The translations under genes and the position numbers were made by a program. Positions 46,888 through 55,263 of a stretch of DNA of 64,000 nt are shown here, piece after piece; the first letter of the stretch is position 1; every line of letters starts with the position of its first letter. Origin of the DNA: Alphaproteobacteria bacterium (GTDB lineage: Bacteria > Pseudomonadota > Alphaproteobacteria > JAJFFI01); the NCBI GenBank assembly GCA_030066595.1, contig JASJBI010000009.1:62001-126000 (forward strand), written 5' to 3'. The notes under the pieces were generated by a model that worked only from the letters and a program-made list of their open reading frames with translations, searched no databases and was not told the origin of the DNA.

Positions 46888-48498
46888 TCACGCCTGACCG
46901 ATCGCTCTGCGGAGTGCGGCATCGACGGCGGCGGCGTCGAATTCGGTCCAGCGTCCGGCGACATGCTGGTCGGGCCGCATCAGATAGACCGCCGCCGGCG
47001 CTTCGCCGAGATAGCGCTCGCGCAGCGCGTCCGATGGCGCCGCTTCCGTGTGGATCCTGAGTGTCTCGACGGGGATGCCGTCGACCTCGAGCCCGTCAGG
47101 CGCCTCGGCATCGAAGACCAGAAGCTGGAAGCGGTTGCCGAGCTTGTCGATCAGCCAGCCATCCGCGACCGGCGCGTCGACCGCCGGCGCACCGGGGCGG
47201 GTGCGCGAAGGCATGCCGGCCGCATCGGGCCCGTTGAGCGGCGAGCCGTCATAAACGCATGGCACCGAGAGGCGCCCGGAGTTCACCAGCGGCCGGGCAA
47301 ACTCGACGCGCTCGGAAAGGTCGAGCACCGCGTCCCGGAAGACCCGGCTGATCTGCGACTTGGGTGTGATGAAGTCGGTGGAGCGCGAAGAGTTCAGGAT
47401 GTTTTCATCGGCCCCGTGGATCCGCTCCACGTCATAGCTGTCGAGCAGGGATTCCGGCGCAGCGCCATCCATCACCAGCTTGAGCTTCCAGCACAAATTG
47501 TCCGTATCTTGCAGGCCGCTGTTCGCGCCGCGTGCGCCGAACGGCGAGACTTGGTGGGCGGCGTCGCCGGCGAAGATCACCCGGCCGTGGCGGAACTTCT
47601 CCATGCGGCGGCATTGGAAAGTGTAGATCGAGACCCATTCGAGCTCGAACTCCACATCCTCGCCGAGCATCGCCTTGAGGCGCGGGATCACGTTCTCGGG
47701 CTTCTGCTCTTCCTCTTTGTCGATATCCCAGCCGAGCTGCAGGTCGATGCGCCAGACGTTGTCGGGCTGCTTGTGGAGCAGGGCGGACTGTCCGCGGTTG
47801 AAGGGCGGGTCGAACCAGAACCAGCGCTCGGTGGGAAACTCCGCCTCCATCACGACGTCGGCGATGAGGAAGTTGTCCTGGAATACGCGACCCACGAAGT
47901 CGAGCCCCATCATATTGCGAACCGGCGAGGCGGCGCCGTCGCAGGCGATCAACCAGTCGGCTTCCAGTCGATAGGTGCCGTCGGGTGTCTCGACGAGCAG
48001 GCCGACGCCGTCGTCGCGCGGGTCGACCGACAGGAGCTTGTTGCGACCGCGCAACTCGATGGGCTTGCCCGCCGCCTCGAGATCGCGGACGCGCTGCACG
48101 AGGTATTCCTCGAAATAATACTGCTGCAGGTTGACGAAGGCGGGACGCTTGTGGCCGTCCTCCGGCAGGAGATCGAACTGGTAGACCTGTCGTTGATCGA
48201 AGAACACTTTGCCGATGTTCCAGACCACGGCCTTGTCGACGAAGGCGTCGCCGCAGCCGAGGCGATCGAGGATTTCCAGGGGCCGTTTGGCATAACAGAC
48301 GGCGCGCGAGCCCCAGCTAACCTTGTCGTTGTCGTCCAGGACCACGACAGGCACGTCCTGTTGCGCCAGGTCGATTGCGGCCGCAAGGCCGATGGGGCCG
48401 GCGCCGATCACGACCACCGGATGGCGAACCGGGCTCGCCGCGTCCTGGTCCGCGGATTTCTCGTAAGGATAGAGCGGGACCTCGAATATCTTGCTCAT
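46888..48498 (-). CDS. FAD-dependent aromatic monooxygenase (MhpA/PheA-like)
   Basis: A 536-aa flavoprotein hydroxylase. The FAD dinucleotide motif is VVVIGAGPIGLAAAIDLA (residues about 28-45), the DG motif lies in ACDGAASPVRNMMG, and the GD motif is FAGDAAHQVSPFGARGANSGLQD. The C-terminal thioredoxin-like region is present. Such enzymes hydroxylate phenolic acids with NAD(P)H and O2. The start MSKIFEVPLYPYEK follows TAGGAGGAATCGAG; the frame is open further upstream with no FAD-protein character. A fumarylacetoacetase in the operon suggests a homogentisate- or gentisate-type pathway. Confidence 0.92.
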   Translation of the reverse strand: MSKIFEVPLYPYEKSADQDAASPVRHPVVVIGAGPIGLAAAIDLAQQDVPVVVLDDNDKVSWGSRAVCYAKRPLEILDRLGCGDAFVDKAVVWNIGKVFFDQRQVYQFDLLPEDGHKRPAFVNLQQYYFEEYLVQRVRDLEAAGKPIELRGRNKLLSVDPRDDGVGLLVETPDGTYRLEADWLIACDGAASPVRNMMGLDFVGRVFQDNFLIADVVMEAEFPTERWFWFDPPFNRGQSALLHKQPDNVWRIDLQLGWDIDKEEEQKPENVIPRLKAMLGEDVEFELEWVSIYTFQCRRMEKFRHGRVIFAGDAAHQVSPFGARGANSGLQDTDNLCWKLKLVMDGAAPESLLDSYDVERIHGADENILNSSRSTDFITPKSQISRVFRDAVLDLSERVEFARPLVNSGRLSVPCVYDGSPLNGPDAAGMPSRTRPGAPAVDAPVADGWLIDKLGNRFQLLVFDAEAPDGLEVDGIPVETLRIHTEAAPSDALRERYLGEAPAAVYLMRPDQHVAGRWTEFDAAAVDAALRRAIGQA

Positions 48499-48538
48499 CT
48501 CGATTCCTCCTAGGCGTCCCCGTTCGCCTGATGCTCGG

Positions 48539-49495
48539 TCAGCCGTCGCCCTGCAGGGCGTTCCACATCTGCTGGTCGCGCTCGGCGGTCCAGATGCGGG
48601 GGGTGTCGATCCCCAGCGCCTCGTCATAGGCGCGCGCCACGTTGAACGGCAGGCAGTGCTCGTAGATCGCGTAGTTCGAGAACTTCCTGTCGCATTCGGC
48701 CCGGCAGGCCTCGAAGGCATCCTTGAGCGAGCCGCCGCGCGCGGCGACGCGGGCGACGGGCCGGTAAGTGCTCATCACGAAATCCTCGGTGAGGTCGAGC
48801 GCGTCGCCGACCTTGGCGGTTCCGACGACGGCGTCGCCGCGCCCCGGCATGATCGCCTCGGCGTCGTAACGCCGGATCGCTGCGAGGGTCCCCGGCCAGT
48901 CGTTGAAGTGACCGTCGCCGCAATAGCAGGCGGAGTGGTACTCGACGATATCGCCGGTGAACATGACGCCCGCGTCGGGCACCCAGGCGACGATGTCGCC
49001 TGCGGTATGGGCGCGCCCGAGGAACATGAGGTCGACCCGGCGCTTGCCCATGTAGACGGTCATCTTCTCGCGGAAGGTCACGGTCGGCCAGGTCAGGCCC
49101 GGAATGCTATCGGCCGCCTGGAACAGGCGCGGGAAGCGGGCGTACTCGCTGTCCCAATCCTCCTGACCCCGCTCGTGGATCATCGCACGGCATTTCTCCG
49201 AAGCGATGATCTCGCTGGCGCCGTAGGCCGAGGCGCCGAGCACGCGGACGGCGTGGTAGTGGCTGAGGGTCACGTATTTGATCGGCTTGTCGGTGACGCC
49301 CTTGACGCGCTCGATGACCTGCTGCGCCATCACCGGCGTCGCCTGGGTATCGATGACCATGACGGAATCGTCGCCGATGATGACGCCGGTGTTGGGATCG
49401 CCTTCGGTCGTGAAGGCATAGAGGTCGTCGCCGATCTCGCTGAAGGATATTGTCTTCTCGGCGGTATCGCCGGTGGATGCGAATGCTTTTGCCAT
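48539..49495 (-). CDS. metallo-beta-lactamase-fold protein with an altered metal motif
   Basis: A 318-aa MBL-fold protein. Where most members have HxHxDH, this reads SHYHAVRV (His79, His81), so the Asp and following His of metal site 2 are absent. The later ligands His163 (GRAHTAGD) and Asp182 (FTGDIVEY) are kept, but the last usual His is Arg in MPGRGD. A one-metal enzyme or altered chemistry is likely. It lies between fahA (16 bp) and the monooxygenase (40 bp), so it probably handles a pathway intermediate such as a lactone or thioester. Confidence 0.88.
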   Translation of the reverse strand: MAKAFASTGDTAEKTISFSEIGDDLYAFTTEGDPNTGVIIGDDSVMVIDTQATPVMAQQVIERVKGVTDKPIKYVTLSHYHAVRVLGASAYGASEIIASEKCRAMIHERGQEDWDSEYARFPRLFQAADSIPGLTWPTVTFREKMTVYMGKRRVDLMFLGRAHTAGDIVAWVPDAGVMFTGDIVEYHSACYCGDGHFNDWPGTLAAIRRYDAEAIMPGRGDAVVGTAKVGDALDLTEDFVMSTYRPVARVAARGGSLKDAFEACRAECDRKFSNYAIYEHCLPFNVARAYDEALGIDTPRIWTAERDQQMWNALQGDG

Positions 49496-49511
49496 AGGGT
49501 CTGTCCTCGCC

Positions 49512-50783
49512 TTACCAATTCCTTTCCGTCGGCGCCGGCAGGATCGTTCCCGCGCACTCGCCGAATCCGATGCGATGATCGTCGCCCTGGGCCCAGCCCA
49601 TGAGCGTCATCGTATCGCCATCCTCGATGAAGGTCCGTGTTTCGCCCGTCTCGAGGGTGAGCGGCTCCTTGCCGCCCCAGGTCAACTCGAGAAGCGAGCC
49701 GAACTGATCCTTCTCCGGGCCCGAGATGGTGCCGGACCCCAGCAGGTCGCCATTGTTCATGCGGCAGCCGCCGATGGCGTGATGCGCCAGCTGCTGGGCC
49801 GCGGAGTAGTACATGTGCTTGTAGTTGGTGCGTGAGATGGTCGAGGCGGCGGCTGCCTCCTCGGGCTGCATCCGGACCTCGAGCTCGACGTCGTAGAGCA
49901 TCGGGCCGGGTTCCCGCAGATAGGGGAGGAGCGGCTTCTCCCGCGCCGGGGTAGAGACGCGGAACGGCTCGAGCGCAGCCTTGGTCACCACCCAGGGGCT
50001 GATCGAGGTGGCGAAAACCTTGGCCTGGAATGGCCCGAGCGGCTGGTACTCCCAGGCCTGGATGTCGCGGGCCGACCAGTCGTTGAGCAGCACATAGCCA
50101 AAGATCATGTCGTCGGCCTCGGCCACGGTTACGGGCTCGCCAAAGGGATTGGGCAGTCCGACGACCGCGCCCATCTCGAGCTCGATGTCTAGCCGGCGAC
50201 ACGGCCCGAATATCGGCGCGTCCGACTCGGCCGGCTTGGTCTGGCCGAGCGGTCGGCGGATCGCCGTGCCGCTCACCACAACGGTGGAGGCGCGGCCGTT
50301 GTAGCCGATTGGGATGTGGAGCCAGTTGGGCGGCAGGGCGTTCTCAGGACCCCTGAACATGGTGCCGACGTTCTGGGCGTGCTGCCGGCCGGCATAGAAG
50401 TCGGTGTATTCAGAAACGCTGAAGGGCAGATGCAAAGCGACGTCGCCGGCCGGGATCAAGGCCCGCGCGCACAGGGCTGCATCGCTCCGAAGATCCGGCG
50501 CGCCGTCCTCGGCCAGGAGTTCGGTAAGCCGGGACCGTACCGAGTCCCAGGCCGGCGTCCCCAATCCCATGAAGCTGTTGAGCGCGGGCTCGCCGAACAC
50601 CGCGCGCCCGGCTCCGGCGTCGATCAGCCCGGCGTCTTCGAGGGCGGCGAGGTCGAGGACGAAATCGCCGATCGCCGTTGCACAGCGGGGCGCCTCGCCG
50701 ACCCGGCTGAATACGCCGAACGGCAGGTTCAAAACCGGAAAATGGCCCTCGGCCGTGTTGGCGCTTTCGATCCAGCTCTTCAT
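49512..50783 (-). CDS. fahA: fumarylacetoacetase
   Basis: A 423-aa hydrolase splitting fumarylacetoacetate to fumarate and acetoacetate, the final step of homogentisate breakdown. Motifs are the N-terminal LPFGVFSRVGEAPRCATAIG, FYAGRQHAQNVGTMFRG, WLHIPIGYNGRAST, CRRLDIELEMGAVVG (metal-binding Glu pair) and LLNDWSARDIQAWEYQPLGPF. First gene of the leftward operon. No homogentisate dioxygenase or maleylacetoacetate isomerase is in the window, so those may be elsewhere or the VOC/MBL enzymes may replace them. Confidence 0.95.
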   Translation of the reverse strand: MKSWIESANTAEGHFPVLNLPFGVFSRVGEAPRCATAIGDFVLDLAALEDAGLIDAGAGRAVFGEPALNSFMGLGTPAWDSVRSRLTELLAEDGAPDLRSDAALCARALIPAGDVALHLPFSVSEYTDFYAGRQHAQNVGTMFRGPENALPPNWLHIPIGYNGRASTVVVSGTAIRRPLGQTKPAESDAPIFGPCRRLDIELEMGAVVGLPNPFGEPVTVAEADDMIFGYVLLNDWSARDIQAWEYQPLGPFQAKVFATSISPWVVTKAALEPFRVSTPAREKPLLPYLREPGPMLYDVELEVRMQPEEAAAASTISRTNYKHMYYSAAQQLAHHAIGGCRMNNGDLLGSGTISGPEKDQFGSLLELTWGGKEPLTLETGETRTFIEDGDTMTLMGWAQGDDHRIGFGECAGTILPAPTERNW

Positions 50784-50866
50784 CCGGTTTCCCCTGCGCT
50801 CCCCGTTTGCCGTTCCGACGGTCGCACCTTGTGCCTGTGGTTCGCCATCGATCTTTCCGGCGATAA

Positions 50867-50886
50867 TTAGTTACAAATGAAACTAA
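50867..50886. promoter_or_regulatory. MarR-type operator upstream of fahA
   Basis: TTAGTTACAAATGAAACTAA is a near-perfect 20-bp palindrome (TTAGTT/AACTAA arms with a W-rich centre). The size and look are typical of MarR-family operators. It lies 84 bp before the fahA start and 210 bp from the divergent marR gene. Confidence 0.65.
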
Positions 50887-50961
50887 GTCAAGAAAAATAT
50901 GGCCTACCGAAAAATTTTTCAGACCTGCATGCGCGGCAGAGGTTCGCGATCGTCTAATAAA

Positions 50962-50979
50962 ATATTGATATTTCAATAT
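50962..50979. promoter_or_regulatory. second palindrome in the fahA/marR gap
   Basis: ATATTGA-TATT-TCAATAT is a perfect inverted repeat with a 4-bp centre, in an AT-rich stretch midway between fahA and the MarR gene. It may be a further operator or simply promoter AT-rich DNA. Confidence 0.45.
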
Positions 50980-51026
50980 AAAAAATATGTTTGTTTGTCA
51001 TTGCTCGATGTTTTGGGTATGGCCTT

Positions 51027-51058
51027 GAAATTAGTATCCTATGAAATTAATATCGTAT
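51027..51058 (+). promoter_or_regulatory. tandem 16-bp direct repeat upstream of the first MarR gene
   Basis: GAAATTAGTATCCTAT (51027-51042) is followed without gap by GAAATTAATATCGTAT (51043-51058), 14 of 16 bases identical. It lies 38 bp before the MarR start codon, and a TTGAAA -35-like box begins just upstream, so it probably overlaps the promoter. The layout matches the repeat upstream of the second MarR gene at 58834-58865. Confidence 0.6.
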
Positions 51059-51095
51059 CCGACCCGATGAAGCAGCAAGGAGCCGCGTCAAGCCG

Positions 51096-51596
51096 ATGTC
51101 CGATGTCGAGACGAGCGAAAGGAGCGAAACTGTTCCCGGCGATGCCGGGGATTTCGATCTGGAATCCTTCTTTCCCTATCTGGTTAGGGTCTATTACCGG
51201 TCGGTCAGCGAGTCGGTGACCTCCATCTACGCCACGTTGTTCGGGCTGTCCGTATCGGAATGGCGCGCCATGGCCGTGCTGGGCACCGATCAGGCAATGT
51301 CCGCCAGCGAGCTCGTGGCGCGATCCAGCATGGACAAGGTGAATGTGAGCCGGGCCGTCCAGGGCCTGCGCAAGGGAGGGCTGCTGAAGCGCGATATCGA
51401 CGGCGACGATCGACGCCGCTCGGTGCTGCGCCTGACAGAGAAGGGCCGGGAGACACTGCGCACCCTGGTGCCCTTGGTGCGCAAGCTGGAGGAGGAGCTT
51501 CTGGAGGGCCTGTCGTCCGACGAACGGGACACTCTGATCCGGCTGATGGAGAAGGTGCGCAAGAACGCCGACGCGCTGCGGCGCACGCCCCATTGA
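51096..51596 (+). CDS. MarR-family transcriptional regulator of the catabolic operon
   Basis: A 166-aa winged helix-turn-helix protein. The recognition part is MSASELVARSSMDKVNVSRAVQGLRKGGLL (residues about 68-98), and the wing is DIDGDDRRRSVLRLTEKGRE. Divergent from fahA across a gap with palindromes, it is the obvious candidate repressor of the eight-gene operon, with a pathway aromatic as inducer. The ligand is not knowable from sequence. Confidence 0.92.
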   Translation: MSDVETSERSETVPGDAGDFDLESFFPYLVRVYYRSVSESVTSIYATLFGLSVSEWRAMAVLGTDQAMSASELVARSSMDKVNVSRAVQGLRKGGLLKRDIDGDDRRRSVLRLTEKGRETLRTLVPLVRKLEEELLEGLSSDERDTLIRLMEKVRKNADALRRTPH

Positions 51597-52038
51597 CTTC
51601 ACCGGATCAGCATCGGTAAACGATCGCCGTTCCGATAGCCTTGCCGGTGTGCCTGACGCCGACGCGATGGCGTTTGAGCCGGGCCCGCGTGAACGGCGTG
51701 GCCTACGAGTTCAGTGGCCAGAAACGATAACCTGTACCAGATAGCAAATTGATATCGGCCCCTTTTTCCGGAAGGGGTCTTCTCCAAACCAAACGTGGCC
51801 CCGCGCCGGACGTCCGCTTACAGGGGTCAAGGGACCTCATCCGGAGAAGATAAGGCCTAGACCTGAACCAGGTCTGGGTCGAAGTCACAGTCCCACCCGG
51901 CTCTGACCCCGCAGCGACATCCCGCCTAGGCAGGCCAAGAACGGCCCCTCTCAGATAGCATTTTCGGCGTATATCGGCTAGGCTATACACGAAAAACGCG
52001 TGCGCCGACGCATGTTCTGGCGCCGAAGGAGGGGGAGC
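51597..52038. other. 442-bp intergenic gap before the M48 gene
   Basis: No convincing gene. A CCCCTT/AAGGGG stem at 51759-51777 lacks a T-run, and AGACCT/AGGTCT forms a small stem near 51859-51875. A TATACA-like -10 near 51984 is a candidate for the M48 promoter. Confidence 0.4.
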
Positions 52039-53199
52039 ATGGTTGATCGATATGGGACCCGGCTGTGGGGGCCGGCGCTCTTGGCCCTGGGCCTGTACGC
52101 GTGTACGCCGACGACGCTCGCGCCCGAGGTCACGAGCGCCGAGGAAGAGCAGGAAATCCGCGAACAGCAGAAGCTCGTGATCGACCGCAGGATCCAGGAC
52201 GGGGCGCGTGTGCGACAGGCCGGATTTCCGCTGCTCAGGGACGCGGTCGATTACTGCGGCGACAAGACGGCCCCCCGCCACGGGTTTTTGGCCCGCACCG
52301 CGGCGGACTTCGATAAGGACGAGCGCGCGCTGGCGACGGAGCTGTACGGTCTGGGCGAGCTCCCCAAGGTCCTGTCGGTCGCCAAGGGCGCGCCCGCGGA
52401 TCAGGCGGGACTGCTCGTCGGCGACGTGATCGTCGCGATCGACGGCAGGAGGCTCTCCTCGGCGAGCGCCGGCTCCGCCTATACGCCGCCGAACACCCGC
52501 GAACGCATGGACGAGCTGATCGACAAGGCGGCCTACCAGCCGCTCACCTTCAGGGTCGAGCGAGAGGATTCCATCGACGGCTCGGCCATTCAGATCGTCA
52601 GCACGCCGGCAAAAGTGTGCGACTACGAGTTCAGCGTGAAGGTCGACGACAGCGTCAACGCCTTCGCGGACGGCAAACGGATCATCCTGACGACCGGGAT
52701 GCTGCGCTTCATCGAAACGGAGTCCGAGCTGGATGCCGTCTTGGCGCACGAGTTGGCCCACAACGCGATGGGCCATGTCGATGCCAGGATGACCAACGCA
52801 GCGATTGGCAGCGGCGTCGGGCTGGCCTTCGACATATTGGCGGCCGTTGCCGGCGTGAACACGCAGGGCGGCTTCAGCAAGATCGGAGCGAACATCGGCG
52901 GTGGCGCCTTCTCGCAGTCGTTCGAGGCCGAGGCCGATTATGTCGGTCTCTACATCATGGCGCAGGCCGACAAGGACTATCAGGACGCGCCGCGGTTGTG
53001 GCGCCGGATGGCGACCGCAAATCCCGACTCCATCGTGCACGCGAGCACCCATCCGACCACCGCCGAACGCTTCGTCGCGCTCAAGAAGGCCATCGCGGAG
53101 ATCGACCGCAAGAAGGAGGCCGGAGAGCCGCTCAAGCCCGAGGTGGAAACCGTCGAAGCCGCCGCGCCTGGCGAGACGGAATCCTTCGTGGATCGGTAG
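52039..53199 (+). CDS. M48-family metalloprotease lipoprotein with PDZ-like domain
   Basis: A 386-aa envelope protease. The N-terminal LLALGLYACTP contains a lipobox (cleavage before Cys), so it is a lipoprotein. Residues about 90-180 look like a PDZ domain (LPKVLSVAKGAPADQAGLLVGDVIVAIDG). The zinc motif HELAH is at residues 237-241, with the third ligand in SFEAEADYVGLYIM, as in BepA/LoiP-type proteases that clear misfolded outer-membrane proteins. A GGAGGGGGAGC box precedes the ATG. The gene ends 3 bp before the inverted-repeat element. Confidence 0.88.
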   Translation: MVDRYGTRLWGPALLALGLYACTPTTLAPEVTSAEEEQEIREQQKLVIDRRIQDGARVRQAGFPLLRDAVDYCGDKTAPRHGFLARTAADFDKDERALATELYGLGELPKVLSVAKGAPADQAGLLVGDVIVAIDGRRLSSASAGSAYTPPNTRERMDELIDKAAYQPLTFRVEREDSIDGSAIQIVSTPAKVCDYEFSVKVDDSVNAFADGKRIILTTGMLRFIETESELDAVLAHELAHNAMGHVDARMTNAAIGSGVGLAFDILAAVAGVNTQGGFSKIGANIGGGAFSQSFEAEADYVGLYIMAQADKDYQDAPRLWRRMATANPDSIVHASTHPTTAERFVALKKAIAEIDRKKEAGEPLKPEVETVEAAAPGETESFVDR

Positions 53200-53202
53200 A
53201 GC

Positions 53203-53455
53203 ATTTTCCGACCATACGGACGCAATTCTGTTGCGGTTTGGGCGCGGCAGCCCGCCAGGCGCCGTCCGAAACGCGATGCTTGAGCATCGGCTGAGGGCGG
53301 CAACGCCGCCGCTTCAACGGATCCCTTAAGGGCCGGGGCCTTTTCCGCCATGACGTCGTCCAACGCCTTGACCGTATGACGGATACGCTCTGCGGCGCTT
53401 TCCTCGTCATGGCGAAAAATGCCTCCGGCAGAATGGGGCCGTATGGTCGGAAAAT
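53203..53455. mobile_element. 253-bp element with 17-bp perfect terminal inverted repeats
   Basis: ATTTTCCGACCATACGG at 53203-53219 recurs as its exact reverse complement at 53439-53455. Similarity continues inward (ATTCTG on both arms), giving ends of about 28 bp. A second perfect pair, CGCCATGACG (53346-53355) and CGTCATGGCG (53405-53414), lies inside. No transposase is encoded. On the minus strand an unbroken frame without an ATG at the end (reading FRHDEESAAERIRH...) crosses most of it. It may be a MITE-like or fold-back element, or a decayed gene between repeats. Confidence 0.6.
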
Positions 53456-53465
53456 CCTTTAGCGG

Positions 53466-53552
53466 GCGGCCGAGCTCAGGGTCGAAGAGGCCGAGAAGAC
53501 CTTCGACCCGACTCAGGTCTGCGGCGACGCGCCCAATCCCACCCGCGTTTGA
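53466..53552 (+). pseudogene. hisI 3'-end fragment
   Basis: 29 codons including the stop read AAELRVEEAEKTFDPTQVCG... and end DAPNPTRV, matching the hisI C-terminus ([20 protein letters not shown]) at 20 of 28 residues. About 80% of bases are identical by hand alignment with 42802-42888. It lacks the rest of the gene and any start. It is in the same orientation as the intact hisI 10.6 kb to the left and begins 11 bp after the inverted-repeat element. Confidence 0.82.
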
Positions 53553-53620
53553 CCCCGCCCGCTCGTGGGCCTGAGGCGGCCGCCGCGTGCAGCCCGTCGG
53601 CGAGGCCTGCCCTCCGACCC

Positions 53621-53635
53621 TTAACGAAACCTTAA
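53621..53635. promoter_or_regulatory. CtrA-like binding site
   Basis: TTAACGAAACCTTAA fits the TTAA-N7-TTAA consensus of the alphaproteobacterial cell-cycle regulator CtrA. It lies 51 bp upstream of the GTG start of the phosphodiesterase-family gene. Confidence 0.5.
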
Positions 53636-53685
53636 GCCCCTCTCTGAAAAATCACCGTGAAATAGAGCGACACAGGACGAGACCC

Positions 53686-55263
53686 GTGGCAAAGGTACTG
53701 ATCATCGGGCTGGACGCCGCAGATCCCAGCTTGGTGCAAAGGTGGGCGAACGACGGCACCCTGCCAGCGATGCGGGGGCTCATGCACACAACAATGTGGG
53801 GGGCGGTAGAGAATCCGCATGGTGTGGCTGCGGGCTCCGCCTGGCCCACATTCGCGACTGGACTGTTGCCGGGGCGACACGGTCAGTTCGATGGCACCAA
53901 GCGGTTTGATCCGGCAACTTATCGAACCCGGCGGCTCACGCCCACCGAGCTCAAGGACACCTTTTGGAAGCGCCTGAGCGACGCCGGACGCAAAGTAGCG
54001 GTCATCGATGTCCCCTATATGCTGACCGAGCCATCGCTGAACGGGGTGCAGCTGGTCGACTGGCTGAGCCACAGCCGGGCCGGGCCGGGCGCCATGCAGA
54101 CCGTGCCGGCCGAGCTCAAGGACAGTGTGATCAACCGCTTCGGCGACGACCCCTTTGGCCGGGCCAGCATCTGCCCGACGGATGCGGCGCCGCTGCGCGA
54201 CATAGACGAGGTCACAGATTTCTGCGCCAAGCTGACGCAGAGGATCCAGGCGAAGTTGTCGTTGTCCCTCGAATTGCTTCGGGACGACGATATCGAACTG
54301 CTTCTGACAACTTTTCACGAGGCCCATGACGTGGGCCACATGTGCTGGCATGTGCACGACCCGGACCATCCCCGCCATGATGACGGAATTGCCTCCGGGG
54401 TCGGCGATCCGATCAAACAGATCTATCAGCGCCTGGATGCGACGGTCGCAGATCTCCTCGACGCAGCCGGACCCGAGACGACCGTGCTTGTCTATTGCAG
54501 CCACGGCATGGGAGCCAACTACACCGGGACCTACCTGCTCGGCCGAATGCTGCGCGAGCTGGACAAAGCCTGGCGGCGGCACGACGAAGTCACGATCGTC
54601 GAGCGGTTGCGCCACGCTTGGCGCGGTTTGCCCGATAGCTGGCGAGCGGTGATGCTACCGGCTCGTGGCAGGCGCACACGCCTGCACCGCGTGCGCGAGA
54701 GCATCCTGAACAGCGATCGGGCCAATCGGTCCTGCTTTGAGCTTTGGGTCAACGACAATACGGGGGGGATCCGCATCAACCTCATTGGGCGCGAGAAGCA
54801 TGGCATCGTGGAACCCGGCCAGGATTACGAAGAGCTTTGCGCCTTTCTCACCGATGAGCTGCACAGGGTGGTGAACGCGAAGACCGGAGAGCCCATCGTC
54901 AAGGAGGTCGTCCGACCCACTTGGCTCTACGCCGGCGACCAAATCACCTATGCGCCCGATCTTCTCGTCGAGTGGCACCGTGAGGCGCCAATTCAATTGG
55001 TCTGCTCGCCGACATTCGGCGAACTGCAAGCGCCGCCGCGAGGCACACGGACCGGCGATCACCGGCCAGGCGGTCTGTTTTTCGCGCTGGGCCCTGAGAT
55101 CCGCGCGGGCAAGCTCAATGTGGCGCACAGCGCTGCCGATTTCGCGCCGACGCTGCTGTCCATGTTCGGAGCTCCGCTGCCCGACCTGGATGGCCATCCC
55201 ATCTCGGGGCTTGCCCGGGCCGTCGCGCCCGTTGCCCCCCATGGCCTCAGCGCGGCACAGTAG
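53686..55263 (+). CDS. alkaline phosphatase / type I phosphodiesterase superfamily protein
   Basis: A 525-aa member of the alkaline phosphatase superfamily (nucleotide pyrophosphatase/phosphodiesterase branch). LIIGLDAADPSLVQRWANDG near the N-terminus supplies the first metal Asp, SAWPTFATGLLPGRHG the Thr/Ser nucleophile region, and HEAHDVGHMCWHVHDPDHP and SHGMGANYTGTYLL later metal ligands. No signal peptide is visible. The GTG at 53686 (VAKVLIIGLDA), with an AGGA box upstream, is the natural start; the frame extends to 53587 without similarity. The natural phosphoester substrate is unknown. Confidence 0.85.
   Translation: MAKVLIIGLDAADPSLVQRWANDGTLPAMRGLMHTTMWGAVENPHGVAAGSAWPTFATGLLPGRHGQFDGTKRFDPATYRTRRLTPTELKDTFWKRLSDAGRKVAVIDVPYMLTEPSLNGVQLVDWLSHSRAGPGAMQTVPAELKDSVINRFGDDPFGRASICPTDAAPLRDIDEVTDFCAKLTQRIQAKLSLSLELLRDDDIELLLTTFHEAHDVGHMCWHVHDPDHPRHDDGIASGVGDPIKQIYQRLDATVADLLDAAGPETTVLVYCSHGMGANYTGTYLLGRMLRELDKAWRRHDEVTIVERLRHAWRGLPDSWRAVMLPARGRRTRLHRVRESILNSDRANRSCFELWVNDNTGGIRINLIGREKHGIVEPGQDYEELCAFLTDELHRVVNAKTGEPIVKEVVRPTWLYAGDQITYAPDLLVEWHREAPIQLVCSPTFGELQAPPRGTRTGDHRPGGLFFALGPEIRAGKLNVAHSAADFAPTLLSMFGAPLPDLDGHPISGLARAVAPVAPHGLSAAQ

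Noticed and set aside
46852..48513. A 553-codon plus-strand frame opposite the FAD monooxygenase
   Set aside because: Antisense shadow; the FAD, DG and GD motifs are on the minus strand.
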